DNA from: Fimbriimonadaceae bacterium
Lineage (GTDB): Bacteria; Armatimonadota; Fimbriimonadia; Fimbriimonadales; Fimbriimonadaceae
Length of the DNA: 64,000 bases
Direction: 5' to 3'
Assembly (NCBI GenBank): GCA_019187105.1
Contig: JABAQM010000001.1
Span: forward strand, 1,178,001 to 1,242,000
Part shown: in pieces, positions 38,216-46,795 of the stretch
Position numbering within the stretch: the stretch's first letter is position 1
Layout of the letters: every line of letters starts with the position of its first letter
Made by a program: the position numbers and the translations under genes
The notes under the pieces: model-generated
What the model was told of the DNA's origin: nothing
Seen by the model: only the letters and a program-made list of their open reading frames with translations
Databases searched by the model: none

Positions 38216-38240
38216 GGCGCGAATTCAATTCTACATGAAA

Positions 38241-39779
38241 CTAGTGGTGGAAATGCCTGATACCGGTAAAGACCATTGGGAGGCCCAATTCGTTCGCGGC
38301 AGCGACGACATCCGCGTCCTTCTTACTTCCACCCGGCTGGACCACTGCGGTGATACCGGCTTTTGCGGCCGTTTCGACGCTGTCAGGAAACGGAAAGAAG
38401 GCGTCACTGGCGAGAACCGCGCCCTTCGACCCGTCGCCGGCTTGCTCGATCGCGAGACGAACCGATTGAACTCGGTTCATCTGACCCGCTCCGACTCCCA
38501 GGAGCCGGTTCTTGGCCGCAATCACGATGGCGTTGGACTTGACGTGCTGCACGAGGACCCAGGCAAGCCGCAAGGCTCCCATTTGATCATCGGTCGGCCT
38601 CCGGTCCGTCACTACCTGCCATTCGGAACCGGGATCTTCGTCCACGTCCTGCATCAGCACGCCCCCTCCGATCGACCGAAACTGCGTCCGACGCTCGCCA
38701 CCGACCAGCGGCGCTTCCAACAGGCGCACATTTTGGCCCCACCCACTCCGCTCGCGAAACATCGCGGCCGCTGCCTCCTCAAATTTGGTTCCGATGACGA
38801 CCTCCAGAAAATTCCCTTTCTCGATCATCGCCGTGGCAGCCGACTCGTCGATAACCCCGTTGAATGCCGCAATTCCCCCGAAGGCACTGATCGGATCGCT
38901 TTCGCGGGCGGCTCGATATGCCTCACCAAAGGACTCGCCTACGGCCGCGCCACATGGATTGCCATGCTTGATAATCGCGCACGCACCGTGGGGCAGATCG
39001 CAAGCCAGCTCCCACGCACCGTCAGCATCGAGGTAGTTGTTGTAGCTGAGCGGAATGCCCCAGATCTGGCGAGCCTGGGCAATGCCTGGCACGGCCAAGG
39101 GATCGGCCAGCACGGAAGCGCTTTGGTGGGGATTTTCGCCATAGCGGAGCTCGGCAACTCGCCTCCAGCCCATGGTGATCGTCTCTCCGTGTGACAGGTC
39201 GGCTACACGTAGGAGGTACCGGGAAATCACGCTATCGTAATAGGCGGTATGGGCGAAGGCCTTTGCCGCCAAGCGGACGGCCAGTTTTCGCTCGGATTTG
39301 GAACCAAGGGCTTCTGTGACCTCGGCATAGTCCGCAGGATCGGTCACTACCAGAACATTCGCGTGATTCTTGGCTGCCGAGCGAAGCATCGCGGGGCCGC
39401 CGATATCGATGTTTTCAATGGCCTCTTCAAAGGAGTGGTCGCCTGATACCGTTCGCTCGAATGCGTAGAGATTGACCACGAGCAGCTCTATCGGCTGGAT
39501 GCCATGGTTATCCATTTGCTCCCGGTGGCCCGAGTCCCGCACATCCCCCAGAAGCCCCCCGTGGATTTTGGGGTGCAACGTCTTTACTCGACCCGCCAGC
39601 ATCTCGGGCACTCCCGTAACGGCGCTTACGTCGGTAACGTCGATTCCAGAGCCACGGAGCACGTTGGCGGTACCACCGGTGCTGACCAGCTCAAAGCCAA
39701 GGTCGACAAGCGACTTGGCGAGCGATTCGATCCCAGTTTTGTCGGTTACGGAGAGCAGTGCCCGACGCACGTTAGCCAT
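38241..39779 (-). CDS. purH: Bifunctional AICAR formyltransferase / IMP cyclohydrolase
   Basis: 512 residues. The N-terminal MGS-like IMP cyclohydrolase domain (ALLSVTDKTGIESLAKSL and the phosphate-binding STGGTANVLR) is followed by the AICAR transformylase domain with the Lys-His pair in CAIIKHGNPCGAA. It carries out the last two steps of IMP synthesis. The ATG at 39779 starts MANVRRALLS; a GTG-started extension exists but lies inside the upstream gene. The start overlaps the stop of the membrane Ig-like gene by 8 bp. Confidence 0.97.
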   Translation of the reverse strand: MANVRRALLSVTDKTGIESLAKSLVDLGFELVSTGGTANVLRGSGIDVTDVSAVTGVPEMLAGRVKTLHPKIHGGLLGDVRDSGHREQMDNHGIQPIELLVVNLYAFERTVSGDHSFEEAIENIDIGGPAMLRSAAKNHANVLVVTDPADYAEVTEALGSKSERKLAVRLAAKAFAHTAYYDSVISRYLLRVADLSHGETITMGWRRVAELRYGENPHQSASVLADPLAVPGIAQARQIWGIPLSYNNYLDADGAWELACDLPHGACAIIKHGNPCGAAVGESFGEAYRAARESDPISAFGGIAAFNGVIDESAATAMIEKGNFLEVVIGTKFEEAAAAMFRERSGWGQNVRLLEAPLVGGERRTQFRSIGGGVLMQDVDEDPGSEWQVVTDRRPTDDQMGALRLAWVLVQHVKSNAIVIAAKNRLLGVGAGQMNRVQSVRLAIEQAGDGSKGAVLASDAFFPFPDSVETAAKAGITAVVQPGGSKKDADVVAAANELGLPMVFTGIRHFHH

Positions 39780-41343
39780 CGCCCCCGGTTGTCGTTGGCT
39801 CGCCACCGGTTGTATCTGGAGGAGGTGGCGGCTCCTTCTTGACCTTGACCTTTATCGATTTCTTGACGGTGAGGCCTTTTTCATCGTAGCCCGTGATGGT
39901 AAAGGTCGTATCCTCTAGCACAACGACCTCCCGGCTTCCCGTGCTGTTTTCGAGGACTTCGGTCGATTTGCCGTCACTCAATTCGAGTCTGGCCGCATTG
40001 GTCAGCTGCCAGTTCAGCACCACGCGACCATCTGTCTCCGTGACTTCCGTCCGGTCAGCGGAAAACACCACAATGGTCGCCGCGCTGGCCTCGACGACAT
40101 TGACTTTGATGGACCGGGTCACCGTCTTGCCGGCAGAATTTTCGGCGATGATCTTGTATTCCTGGCTGCCCTTGAGGTCGGCAACGAGCTTGATCGTATC
40201 CACCTTGAGGTCAAGGGTTTGACCAGGGGGTGAGAGCACCGCGCGGACAACCCCGTCGTTGAATTTATAGCGAACCAGGAAGGACTCGCCGAGCTTGAGG
40301 TTGCGCGGCGTAATCTCGAAGGCCTCGATCAATGGATCCGGCACCGGTGGCGGCTCGTTAACGATCAGCACCATGCGATTGCTTCTTGCCGTCCGGTCGC
40401 CACTGACGGCGACAGCGTAGAGCTCGAAGTTCCCAGCTGCCTTTGCCACGATCTGGCGCTCGCCTTGGGTAGGCAGGCCGTCGAGCAGGACCTCGTCGTT
40501 CTGCATGATCCTCACGAACCCGGCATTCGAGGCATACCAGTTGACCGCGTAGGGGGTGCCTACCACTACTGTGGCTGGATTGATCCGAAAGGTGTTGACG
40601 GCCGGCTGCTTCGGCAACAGGGCGATCCAGGCGGCTGCAAGACCCCCGACAAGAAGGAGTCCTAGAAGCGTTCCCGGAGAGAGCAGCGGCCTAACTTCGA
40701 CCTGGGCCTGGCTCGCCGCCATCACGTTGGCCGTCGTCTTGCTGCGACCGCTCACCGTCAAGCTGTGCAGACGCGTTCCGGTGAACCAGCCCCGCTTGGC
40801 CGCCCGGGCGGTAAGTTCCACTTCCTTCTGTTGTCCCGGCCCTACCGTCACCTGCTCCTGTTCGAACTGATACGAACAGGCATCGTCGGGATCACTCGCG
40901 AAGAGTTGAACGTTCTCATCGTGGTTGCCGAGGTTCATAACCGTAACCTGAAAATGATCCTCGGGGCTCAGGGGAGTGATCTTCCCCCGGCGGGGGTGGA
41001 GGTCCAAGCTGATGTGGTGGAAGGGCTTGATCTGCAAAACGCCCTGGACGCTGCGGACTTCGCCGGACGTCATCGAGCGGACCTTGAGGACGAATGGATA
41101 GGCCCCCGCCGAGCTCTCACTCGTCCTCGGTGTTTTGAAGAAAACCTTCTCGGTCTGAATGTCGCGCGGTTCGATCGTAAGGGTCGGAACGGGGACGGCC
41201 ACCCATTCCGGGTCCACTCCCTCGACACTGATCTCAAAAGTGTCCGAATCGTCGCTCCGGTTGGCTATCTCGATGTTAACGGGCGCGGTCGATCCGGCCT
41301 CGGCCAACACCTGATCTTCGGATAGCCGTACCACAAAGCTCAT
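39772..41343 (-). CDS. Membrane-anchored protein with Ig-like domains
   Basis: 523 residues. The first 230 residues look like two beta-sandwich domains of the NPCBM/FixG-C or COG1470 type (PVNIEIANRSDDSDTFEISV and FQVTVMNLGNHDENVQLFA). A single hydrophobic helix follows (LLGLLLVGGLAAAWIALLP), then about three bacterial Ig-like domains and a Pro/Thr/Gly tail. With no signal peptide, the N-terminal part may be cytoplasmic and the rest outside, or the reverse. The ATG 41343 has TACAAT 8 nt upstream. Function unknown; it probably recognises a ligand. It is followed by purH. Confidence 0.72.
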   Translation of the reverse strand: MSFVVRLSEDQVLAEAGSTAPVNIEIANRSDDSDTFEISVEGVDPEWVAVPVPTLTIEPRDIQTEKVFFKTPRTSESSAGAYPFVLKVRSMTSGEVRSVQGVLQIKPFHHISLDLHPRRGKITPLSPEDHFQVTVMNLGNHDENVQLFASDPDDACSYQFEQEQVTVGPGQQKEVELTARAAKRGWFTGTRLHSLTVSGRSKTTANVMAASQAQVEVRPLLSPGTLLGLLLVGGLAAAWIALLPKQPAVNTFRINPATVVVGTPYAVNWYASNAGFVRIMQNDEVLLDGLPTQGERQIVAKAAGNFELYAVAVSGDRTARSNRMVLIVNEPPPVPDPLIEAFEITPRNLKLGESFLVRYKFNDGVVRAVLSPPGQTLDLKVDTIKLVADLKGSQEYKIIAENSAGKTVTRSIKVNVVEASAATIVVFSADRTEVTETDGRVVLNWQLTNAARLELSDGKSTEVLENSTGSREVVVLEDTTFTITGYDEKGLTVKKSIKVKVKKEPPPPPDTTGGEPTTTGGDG

Positions 41344-41351
41344 CGGTGGAG

Positions 41352-41357
41352 ATTGTA
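41352..41357 (-). promoter_or_regulatory. -10 box TACAAT for the Ig-like protein-purH operon
   Basis: TACAAT is 8 nt before the ATG at 41343, with no Shine-Dalgarno. Confidence 0.5.
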
Positions 41358-41371
41358 GCAGGGGAGGCTGC

Positions 41372-42262
41372 TCATAACCCGGCCACACCCGTTTCATCGG
41401 GCCAGGGTGACATGCGCAGGCAACGGAAGCCCTCCCCATAAGTGACCCCAATTCGCTCCCCGTCTTCGATCGCGCGATTCTGGACCATGTTCGTGACGCG
41501 CCTGAGCCGTTCTCCGAAAAACTGGCTCTTATGGATGGCCAAGAGCTCACGCTTGGCTTCCCACTGGTCGGAAATGTCAACAACGTAGTTGGGCGTCATC
41601 GTAGAGAATCGCATCAGCCACCGGCAGAGATCGGGTCGCCGGTTCAACACGTTGGCCACGGCCTCTCCGGTTCGACGGTGGTCTTGGTGGCTAAAGCGAG
41701 GTGGATACTCGCCATCGAAGCTCAGAACGTAGTCTGGCTTGATCCGCTCCAGCTGCGCCGCAATGCTGTCCTCCAGGGCCTTGGTTACCCGCAGCCGGCC
41801 ATCGGGAAAACCAAGAAAGACCACATGTTTGCCCCCCCAAATCCTCGTTGCTTCCGTTTGTTCCTGTCGACGAACCTTCCGATTGGTTTCCCAATCCTCG
41901 AACGGATAGTAGGCCTTATCTCCGTCGGTGCAGGCGATGAGGGTGATCTCAGAATTCCTGCCCAGGCGTGTCAGCGCACCGCCAATGTAAAACTCCGCAT
42001 CATCAGGATGACCGACCACAACCGCAATCTTGGTCCCTGGTGAGAAGAGCCGCTTCGAATCGGGGTCGACTGGCGGATGCGGAACCGGCAAGCTGCGTTC
42101 GATGAGATCAAGCTCCCAAGGTTGCCAGGCCCAGAACGCCCAAAAGGCGAGCAGCAGCCCACCGTAGAAAAACAGCCGCCGCTTTCGATTTCGCTTCTTT
42201 CTAGCGACCTTGATCGGGTCGGCGGTCGCTGTTCTCTCCCCCGGAAGAAGGCTAACTGGCAT
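41372..42262 (-). CDS. PIG-L/LmbE family N-deacetylase with N-terminal membrane anchor
   Basis: 296 residues: basic N-terminus and one helix (RLFFYGGLLLAFWAFWAW, about 29-46), then a LmbE domain. The zinc motif is seen in VVVGHPDDAEFYIGG, and the third ligand in SFDGEYPPRFSHQDHRRTGEA (the HxDH portion). Members deacetylate N-acetylglucosaminyl compounds such as bacillithiol or mycothiol precursors, or glycolipids. A DinB relation to such thiols would fit but is not shown. TAGATT is only 4 nt from the ATG, so the start could be later. Confidence 0.87.
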   Translation of the reverse strand: MPVSLLPGERTATADPIKVARKKRNRKRRLFFYGGLLLAFWAFWAWQPWELDLIERSLPVPHPPVDPDSKRLFSPGTKIAVVVGHPDDAEFYIGGALTRLGRNSEITLIACTDGDKAYYPFEDWETNRKVRRQEQTEATRIWGGKHVVFLGFPDGRLRVTKALEDSIAAQLERIKPDYVLSFDGEYPPRFSHQDHRRTGEAVANVLNRRPDLCRWLMRFSTMTPNYVVDISDQWEAKRELLAIHKSQFFGERLRRVTNMVQNRAIEDGERIGVTYGEGFRCLRMSPWPDETGVAGL

Positions 42263-42273
42263 GCCTAATCTAC

Positions 42274-42296
42274 GCAGCCTCCGTTAAAGCGGCTGC
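42274..42296 (-). terminator. Weak hairpin downstream of tmRNA
   Basis: A 6-bp stem, gcagcc with ggctgc, lies 21 nt after the tmRNA CCA end; no T-run follows. It also lies just upstream of the PIG-L promoter. Confidence 0.35.
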
Positions 42297-42317
42297 TTCC
42301 GATCCACGAAAAGGCTT

Positions 42318-42672
42318 TGGTGGAGGCGGGGAGAATTGAACTCCCTTCCAAAACCGCCGTACTCAACGTTGCCACGAGCGTCTCTCCTGTACTTTATCTC
42401 GGCGGCGAACTCTCCCGGAGTCGGCTGTTCGCACGCCCAGTTCGGTTGTTTTAGCCCGGCGGCCCTCGAACAGGGAGCCTCCTAGGCGATCCGGATTTGG
42501 CTAGGCCTTGGTGATCCCTACCGGATCGAGACCACTAGACCCACAGCGTTAATTAGGCTGCGTATGCGTAACTGTTATTGGCAGTTATTTTGTTTGCCGC
42601 TTTTTACGAGGCCAGCGGCGCCTCGGCTCGCAACCTTGAGTCGAACCGGCTCTGTCGAACCCGTTCGCCCCC
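42318..42672 (-). ncRNA. ssrA: Transfer-messenger RNA (ssrA)
   Basis: About 355 nt. The 5' end GGGGGCGAACGG and the 3' end, a T-arm reading GGAGTTCAATTCTCC and then CGCCTCCACCA, close a 7-bp tRNA-like acceptor stem with one G-U pair; CCA is encoded. The 5' end carries the GGGUUCGAC region typical of tmRNA. The tag reading frame starts at GCA (around 42598) and encodes ANKITANNSYAYAA followed by TAA, 14 residues. The tag ends AYAA instead of the usual ALAA but keeps the hydrophobic-Ala-Ala character that ClpXP recognises. It rescues stalled ribosomes with SmpB, which is not in the window. Confidence 0.96.
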
Positions 42673-42685
42673 AATATGCATCTCT

Positions 42686-42691
42686 ATTATA
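42686..42691 (-). promoter_or_regulatory. -10 box TATAAT of ssrA
   Basis: A perfect TATAAT lies 13 nt before the mature tmRNA end, leaving a few nucleotides for RNase P to trim. The -35 (near CTTCTG, 17 bp upstream) is weak. Confidence 0.75.
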
Positions 42692-42795
42692 GATGTCGGC
42701 AATCCGGTCAGAAGTTCCCTGGGCCTTTGGGCCCAATGAGGGTACATTCCCCGGAGCAGCTCATCGAGTTTAACGGGGAAAGAGAGGAATTATAG

Positions 42796-43701
42796 ATGCG
42801 AGGATGGGGAATTTGGGCATTTGCCCTTCTAACGGTTGTCATCGTCGGTTGTGGAGGCGGCTCCGCCTCGATCGGTGGCACGAACTCGGGTGGTGGCGCT
42901 AGCGGAGGCACAACCGGCGGCAACGACCAGGCGTTGTTGGATGCGGAAACCCGAAAGACGATGATACGGGCCGCGCGCATGGTTCGGACACCAAGCGCGT
43001 TTGCCAATGTCATTCCGTTCAAGAATCGGTCGGGCAACTCCGTTCCGTTCGGCTGGCTTAAGGAAGTGCGGCCAGGTCGCGACGGCGATGCTGAGGGCTT
43101 CGACGAGGACCTGAACCTCCATTGGCGCTTTACCTTCGACCCTAACGACGACACGAAGTCGAAGCTTGAGCTATTCAGCGACGCGGCCATGACGCAGGTG
43201 GCAGGAACGGTGAACTTCGTCCTCACGGGAGAATTCGATGCGTTTCCTCTGGTTTACACGGCCACGTACTCGGTCTCGGGTGGCGATTTCCTGGTTTCAG
43301 GAAGCGAGATCATCACGTTCGACTCAGACGTGTCGTCCCGCTACGAGGGCACGACTTCGAACCAGTTCGGCGAGCAGCTCACCTACAACTACACGTGGAT
43401 CGATAACGTCAACAACGGCTCATTCACATTGAGCGGCAGCTATCAGCTCCTGGATGCGGGCGCCAAGTACACGGGCACCATTACGACGACGCAGAACGGT
43501 GACGTCAAGATCAACTGGAACTCGCCGTTACGGATTTTTGGCACGTTAACGGTTCGGGAAGACCTGAGTTCTTCGATCACGGCCTCCACCAAGCAAGACA
43601 ATGTCTCCCGCGCAACAGCAGAAGTGGATGCGAAGGGCGGAGGTCAAATCACCTTCAGCTCGGGACCGACGGAGCTAGTCGCGTTCGACACGGCTCAGTA
43701 G
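42796..43701 (+). CDS. Putative lipoprotein, member of a tandem pair
   Basis: 301 residues with a lipoprotein signal ending VIVGCGGGS, so Cys19 should be lipidated. A Gly/Ser-rich linker follows, then a beta-rich body: LNLHWRFTFD, VAGTVNF, FGEQLTYNYTW, and repeats of short strands with Thr, Asp and Asn. The same block order occurs in the next gene, so the two are paralogs. AGAGGA lies 8 nt upstream of the ATG. No known domain is recognised; a surface or outer-membrane structural role is possible. Confidence 0.78.
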   Translation: MRGWGIWAFALLTVVIVGCGGGSASIGGTNSGGGASGGTTGGNDQALLDAETRKTMIRAARMVRTPSAFANVIPFKNRSGNSVPFGWLKEVRPGRDGDAEGFDEDLNLHWRFTFDPNDDTKSKLELFSDAAMTQVAGTVNFVLTGEFDAFPLVYTATYSVSGGDFLVSGSEIITFDSDVSSRYEGTTSNQFGEQLTYNYTWIDNVNNGSFTLSGSYQLLDAGAKYTGTITTTQNGDVKINWNSPLRIFGTLTVREDLSSSITASTKQDNVSRATAEVDAKGGGQITFSSGPTELVAFDTAQ

Positions 43702-43837
43702 GCTTTTGGTCCAAACCGGCCGTCCTTTAGTCCCAAATTTTGGTTCGAATCGCGGCACAGGCTCGACAATGAGATCATGCGAAAGATCGCGCGGTTTCCG
43801 GTAGTATTCGGGTTCGCGTCGATCAAGAGTGAAAGCA

Positions 43838-44785
43838 ATGAAAATCTTCAATGGATACCTATGCGTCGCCGCTGCGGCGGTCGGCATTTTGCTGGCGGTC
43901 GGTTGCGGTGGTGGAGGCGGGCTCGACTTTGTCAAGGCGTTCAAGGCGGACGCAGCCGTAACGAAGGCCCGCACGACAACCGCAGCCCGACAAATCAAGG
44001 CATCGCTTAAGAATGGGCGCGGACTGCCTCTCAACCTGAACGGAAGGGACCGAGCCAACCCCCTCGCTCGCGAGATCGACCTGCTGAAGAAGCGGACAGG
44101 GCGGGATGGCGAGACCGGCTACCTCGAGGACTACCAGCTTTATTACGTTTTGACCTCCGAGGGCACGTACCACATCGGCAACGTGGATACGGGAATCGTC
44201 AGCAAGTGGCGTTTCACGCTCTACGAAGATCCGAACTTCACGATTCCGGCGGGCACGATGACGCTGGAGATCAAGAAGATCAACGAAATCGGCGCCTTGA
44301 TGGATCCGCCGAACCCGTTCCCGGCCACGGTTGAGTACACGTTCGAGGTCGACTCTTCCTTCTTCGATCAGATGGGCGTGGTGACGGTTACGGTCAACGA
44401 CGAGCTCGGCGAAAGCGGCCGGATCGTGATGGACCTTGAGAATTCATTTGGCGAGCGCCTCCAGTCGGATGTCGTCATCGATGGCCAGAACTTCACCGGC
44501 GATGACATCTACACTGATGAAACCGGCTTTAGCATCACTTGCAAGTACACGGGCATCTTTGGCGGTGGCTCGACCGGTGATTTTGAAACCGGCAATGTCG
44601 GCGAAGAAGGCGGCCTTGCCGGAACGTACACATGGAACGCCGATGGCAGCGGCCAGATCACGGTCAAGGACAAAGCGACCGGCGAGCAGCTTTACCTGCT
44701 CACGTTCGATGCCGAAGGCAACGCGACCGGTCAGTACATGGACGACCCTCCCGAGAACTTCGACATCGATTCCGCCGACTTCTAA
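43838..44785 (+). CDS. Putative lipoprotein, paralog of the preceding gene
   Basis: 315 residues. The signal MKIFNGYLCVAAAAVGILLAVGC puts the lipid on Cys23, followed by GGGGG. The body reads KWRFTLYEDPNFTIPAGTMTLE and later SFGERLQSDVVIDGQNF, matching WRFTF..., AGTVNF and FGEQLTYNYTW of the upstream gene in the same order, with low identity. Its charged regions are more acidic. A GTG at 43829 could also start the frame. A strong hairpin follows the stop. Function unknown. Confidence 0.78.
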   Translation: MKIFNGYLCVAAAAVGILLAVGCGGGGGLDFVKAFKADAAVTKARTTTAARQIKASLKNGRGLPLNLNGRDRANPLAREIDLLKKRTGRDGETGYLEDYQLYYVLTSEGTYHIGNVDTGIVSKWRFTLYEDPNFTIPAGTMTLEIKKINEIGALMDPPNPFPATVEYTFEVDSSFFDQMGVVTVTVNDELGESGRIVMDLENSFGERLQSDVVIDGQNFTGDDIYTDETGFSITCKYTGIFGGGSTGDFETGNVGEEGGLAGTYTWNADGSGQITVKDKATGEQLYLLTFDAEGNATGQYMDDPPENFDIDSADF

Positions 44786-44800
44786 AGAGTTGTTCGGCAT

Positions 44801-44835
44801 AGAGGGTCCGCAGGCAGTTCGCCGGCGGACCCTCT
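44801..44835 (+). terminator. Hairpin terminator after the lipoprotein pair
   Basis: An 11-bp stem, agagggtccgc with gcggaccctct, followed by tcttgtc. It may act from both sides, since the convergent kdsD stop is next to it. Confidence 0.7.
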
Positions 44836-44840
44836 TCTTG

Positions 44841-45806
44841 TCAGATAATGCCGCTTCGAAGCAGGTCCTTGACCATTAGCAATCCGACGACCTTATCACT
44901 CTCGACGACCGGTACCTCGCCGATTTTCTTGGGAAAGTTCTGAAACATTTCAAGGGCGTCCATGGCGAGCACGCTCGCCTCGATCGAAGCGGGATCCTTG
45001 GTCATGTACGACCATGCCGGGGCGTCGAGGTTATGGTCAAGGGTCATGAAGTGCCGACGCAAGTCGCCATCCGAGATTAGCCCCAGCAACTGCCGTTCAC
45101 TGTCGCAGACGATGGCTGCGCCCGCCCCTGCTTTCGTGATCGCCTGCATCACTTCGAGCGTGGGCGTCTCTGGGCCGACCACGGCCAGATCCTCACCCTG
45201 ACGCATCACATCGGAAACTCGCAGCAGCAGCCGCTTGCCTAGGGTGCCGCTCGGATGGAATTTGGCGAAGTCCTCCTTGCTGAAGCCCTTGCGCTCCATG
45301 GCGGCAACGGCCAACGCGTCGCCGATCGCCAGCATGAGGGTCGTCGACGTGGTTGGTGCGAGGTTGTTGGGACAAGCCTCGCGCTCGACATGGCAGTCGA
45401 GCGTCAATCCGGCGAGCCTGGCCACGCTGCTATCTCGACGGCCGGTGACGACAATGGATTTAGCGCCGATGACGTCGAGAGACGGGAAAAGCCGGATCAT
45501 CTCGTCAGTCTCGCCGGAATAGGTGAATAGGACCACGACATCATCGTTCGTCACCATGCCGAGGTCGCCATGCACGGCTTCCGCCGCATGCAGGAACAGG
45601 CTGGGGGTGCCCGTACTGGCAAGGGTCCCGGAAAACTTCCTCGCGATGTGACCGCTCTTGCCCACGCCACAGGCGATGACACGGCCGGTGCAGTCGACGA
45701 TCCAGTCGACCGCGGTTTCATAGGCGGCATCGAGCCTGCTCGAGAGGTCGTAGAGTCCCTGGGCCTCTTCGCGCAAAACGCGAAGGATGGTATTCAATGA
45801 GCTCAC
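44841..45806 (-). CDS. kdsD: D-arabinose-5-phosphate isomerase (KdsD/KpsF family), GTG start
   Basis: 321 residues: SIS sugar isomerase domain with GVGKSGHIARKFSGTLASTG and TYSGETDEM, then two CBS domains (about 205-320). It makes arabinose-5-phosphate, the first precursor of KDO, which supports an LPS-type outer membrane. The GTG start at 45806 overlaps the arginase stop as GTGA and has GGAAGG 8 nt upstream. The frame open further upstream runs inside the arginase gene and is not needed. Confidence 0.93.
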   Translation of the reverse strand: MSSLNTILRVLREEAQGLYDLSSRLDAAYETAVDWIVDCTGRVIACGVGKSGHIARKFSGTLASTGTPSLFLHAAEAVHGDLGMVTNDDVVVLFTYSGETDEMIRLFPSLDVIGAKSIVVTGRRDSSVARLAGLTLDCHVEREACPNNLAPTTSTTLMLAIGDALAVAAMERKGFSKEDFAKFHPSGTLGKRLLLRVSDVMRQGEDLAVVGPETPTLEVMQAITKAGAGAAIVCDSERQLLGLISDGDLRRHFMTLDHNLDAPAWSYMTKDPASIEASVLAMDALEMFQNFPKKIGEVPVVESDKVVGLLMVKDLLRSGII

Positions 45807-46753
45807 TGGGGCGGCCTTCCGAGAATCGATTTGCCGAAGAGCGATGCGACCCATTCGACGGTCATCTTCGCCGTCTCGTTGTTGGAATCAAACAGCGGAT
45901 TGACTTCTACCACGTCGAGGCCCGCCAACCGGCACGTGGCACCGGGACGATTGAGAATGCTATGCAGAAGCTCGGCAACCAGGTGGCCCTCGCGATAGGT
46001 GAAACCACCACGCACGGCCGTACCGGTCCCCGGGGCAAGAATCGGATCGAGGCAATCGACATCAAAGCTGATCCACAGGCGCTTGGAGCCCGTATCCTGC
46101 AACCAAGCGTCGAACTTGTCCAGGAGGCCGGCAACGCCGTATCGGTCGGCATCCTGCATCGTCGTGCCGAAGCATCCGGGATAGGAATGGATCCGCGCGG
46201 CCTCACCTGGATCTACGTCTCGTAGACCAATCCAAGCGATGCGATCCCCAGAAAGCGGCTGATCTCCCACGAGGCCAACAAGCTCTTTCCACTGCTGGTC
46301 CGTCAGCCCCGTCGTGCCCGATGGCTGTCCGGTCAGCGCACCAAGCGGCATGCCATGAAGGTTCCCAGAGGGCGACGTTCCGGGCGAATTGATATCGCCA
46401 TGGGCATCGATCCAGAGCACGGCGAGATCTGGAGCGGCACTCATCGCCCCGGCAATCGATCCGATACTCAGGCTGTGGTCGCCGCCCAAAACCAAGGCGG
46501 TGCGGCCTTCGGAAACGGATTTCGCCACCGCCGCCTTAACCTGCGCGTACACCACGCTGGCCGTTGCAAACTCGCGAATCCCGCAGGGATCGGCGGCTAC
46601 CGGTTCAATGCTCAGGTCTCCCTGGTCTCGAATCTCGATGCCGAGCCGTTGCAGGGCGCCCTCAATATCGGCAAGCCGCAGCACCGAAGGTCCGAGGCGG
46701 CTGCCTGTGCGGCGACCACCGAGATCGAAGGGCACTCCGATGATGTCGATCAT
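45803..46753 (-). CDS. rocF: Arginase (ureohydrolase family)
   Basis: 316 residues with the three manganese-binding signatures GGDHSLSIG, DAHGD and SFDVDCLDP, and an N-terminus DIIGVPFDLGGRRTGSRLGP typical of arginase rather than agmatinase. It hydrolyses arginine to ornithine and urea. No urease or ornithine transaminase gene is nearby; the gene is co-transcribed with kdsD. ATG 46753 has TACAAT 7 nt upstream, so the mRNA is probably leaderless. Confidence 0.93.
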   Translation of the reverse strand: MIDIIGVPFDLGGRRTGSRLGPSVLRLADIEGALQRLGIEIRDQGDLSIEPVAADPCGIREFATASVVYAQVKAAVAKSVSEGRTALVLGGDHSLSIGSIAGAMSAAPDLAVLWIDAHGDINSPGTSPSGNLHGMPLGALTGQPSGTTGLTDQQWKELVGLVGDQPLSGDRIAWIGLRDVDPGEAARIHSYPGCFGTTMQDADRYGVAGLLDKFDAWLQDTGSKRLWISFDVDCLDPILAPGTGTAVRGGFTYREGHLVAELLHSILNRPGATCRLAGLDVVEVNPLFDSNNETAKMTVEWVASLFGKSILGRPPQ

Positions 46754-46760
46754 CGTCGGG

Positions 46761-46789
46761 ATTGTACTTGCGCGCCCGGCAAGTACACT
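46761..46789. promoter_or_regulatory. Divergent leaderless promoters with a palindrome between rocF and pdxT
   Basis: tgtacttg (46763-46770) and caagtaca (46780-46787) form an 8-bp inverted repeat with 9 bp between. Minus-strand TACAAT (46766-46761) serves rocF and plus-strand TACACT (46784-46789) serves pdxT. Each -10 lies where the -35 of the other should be. Confidence 0.6.
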
Positions 46790-46795
46790 TTACGC

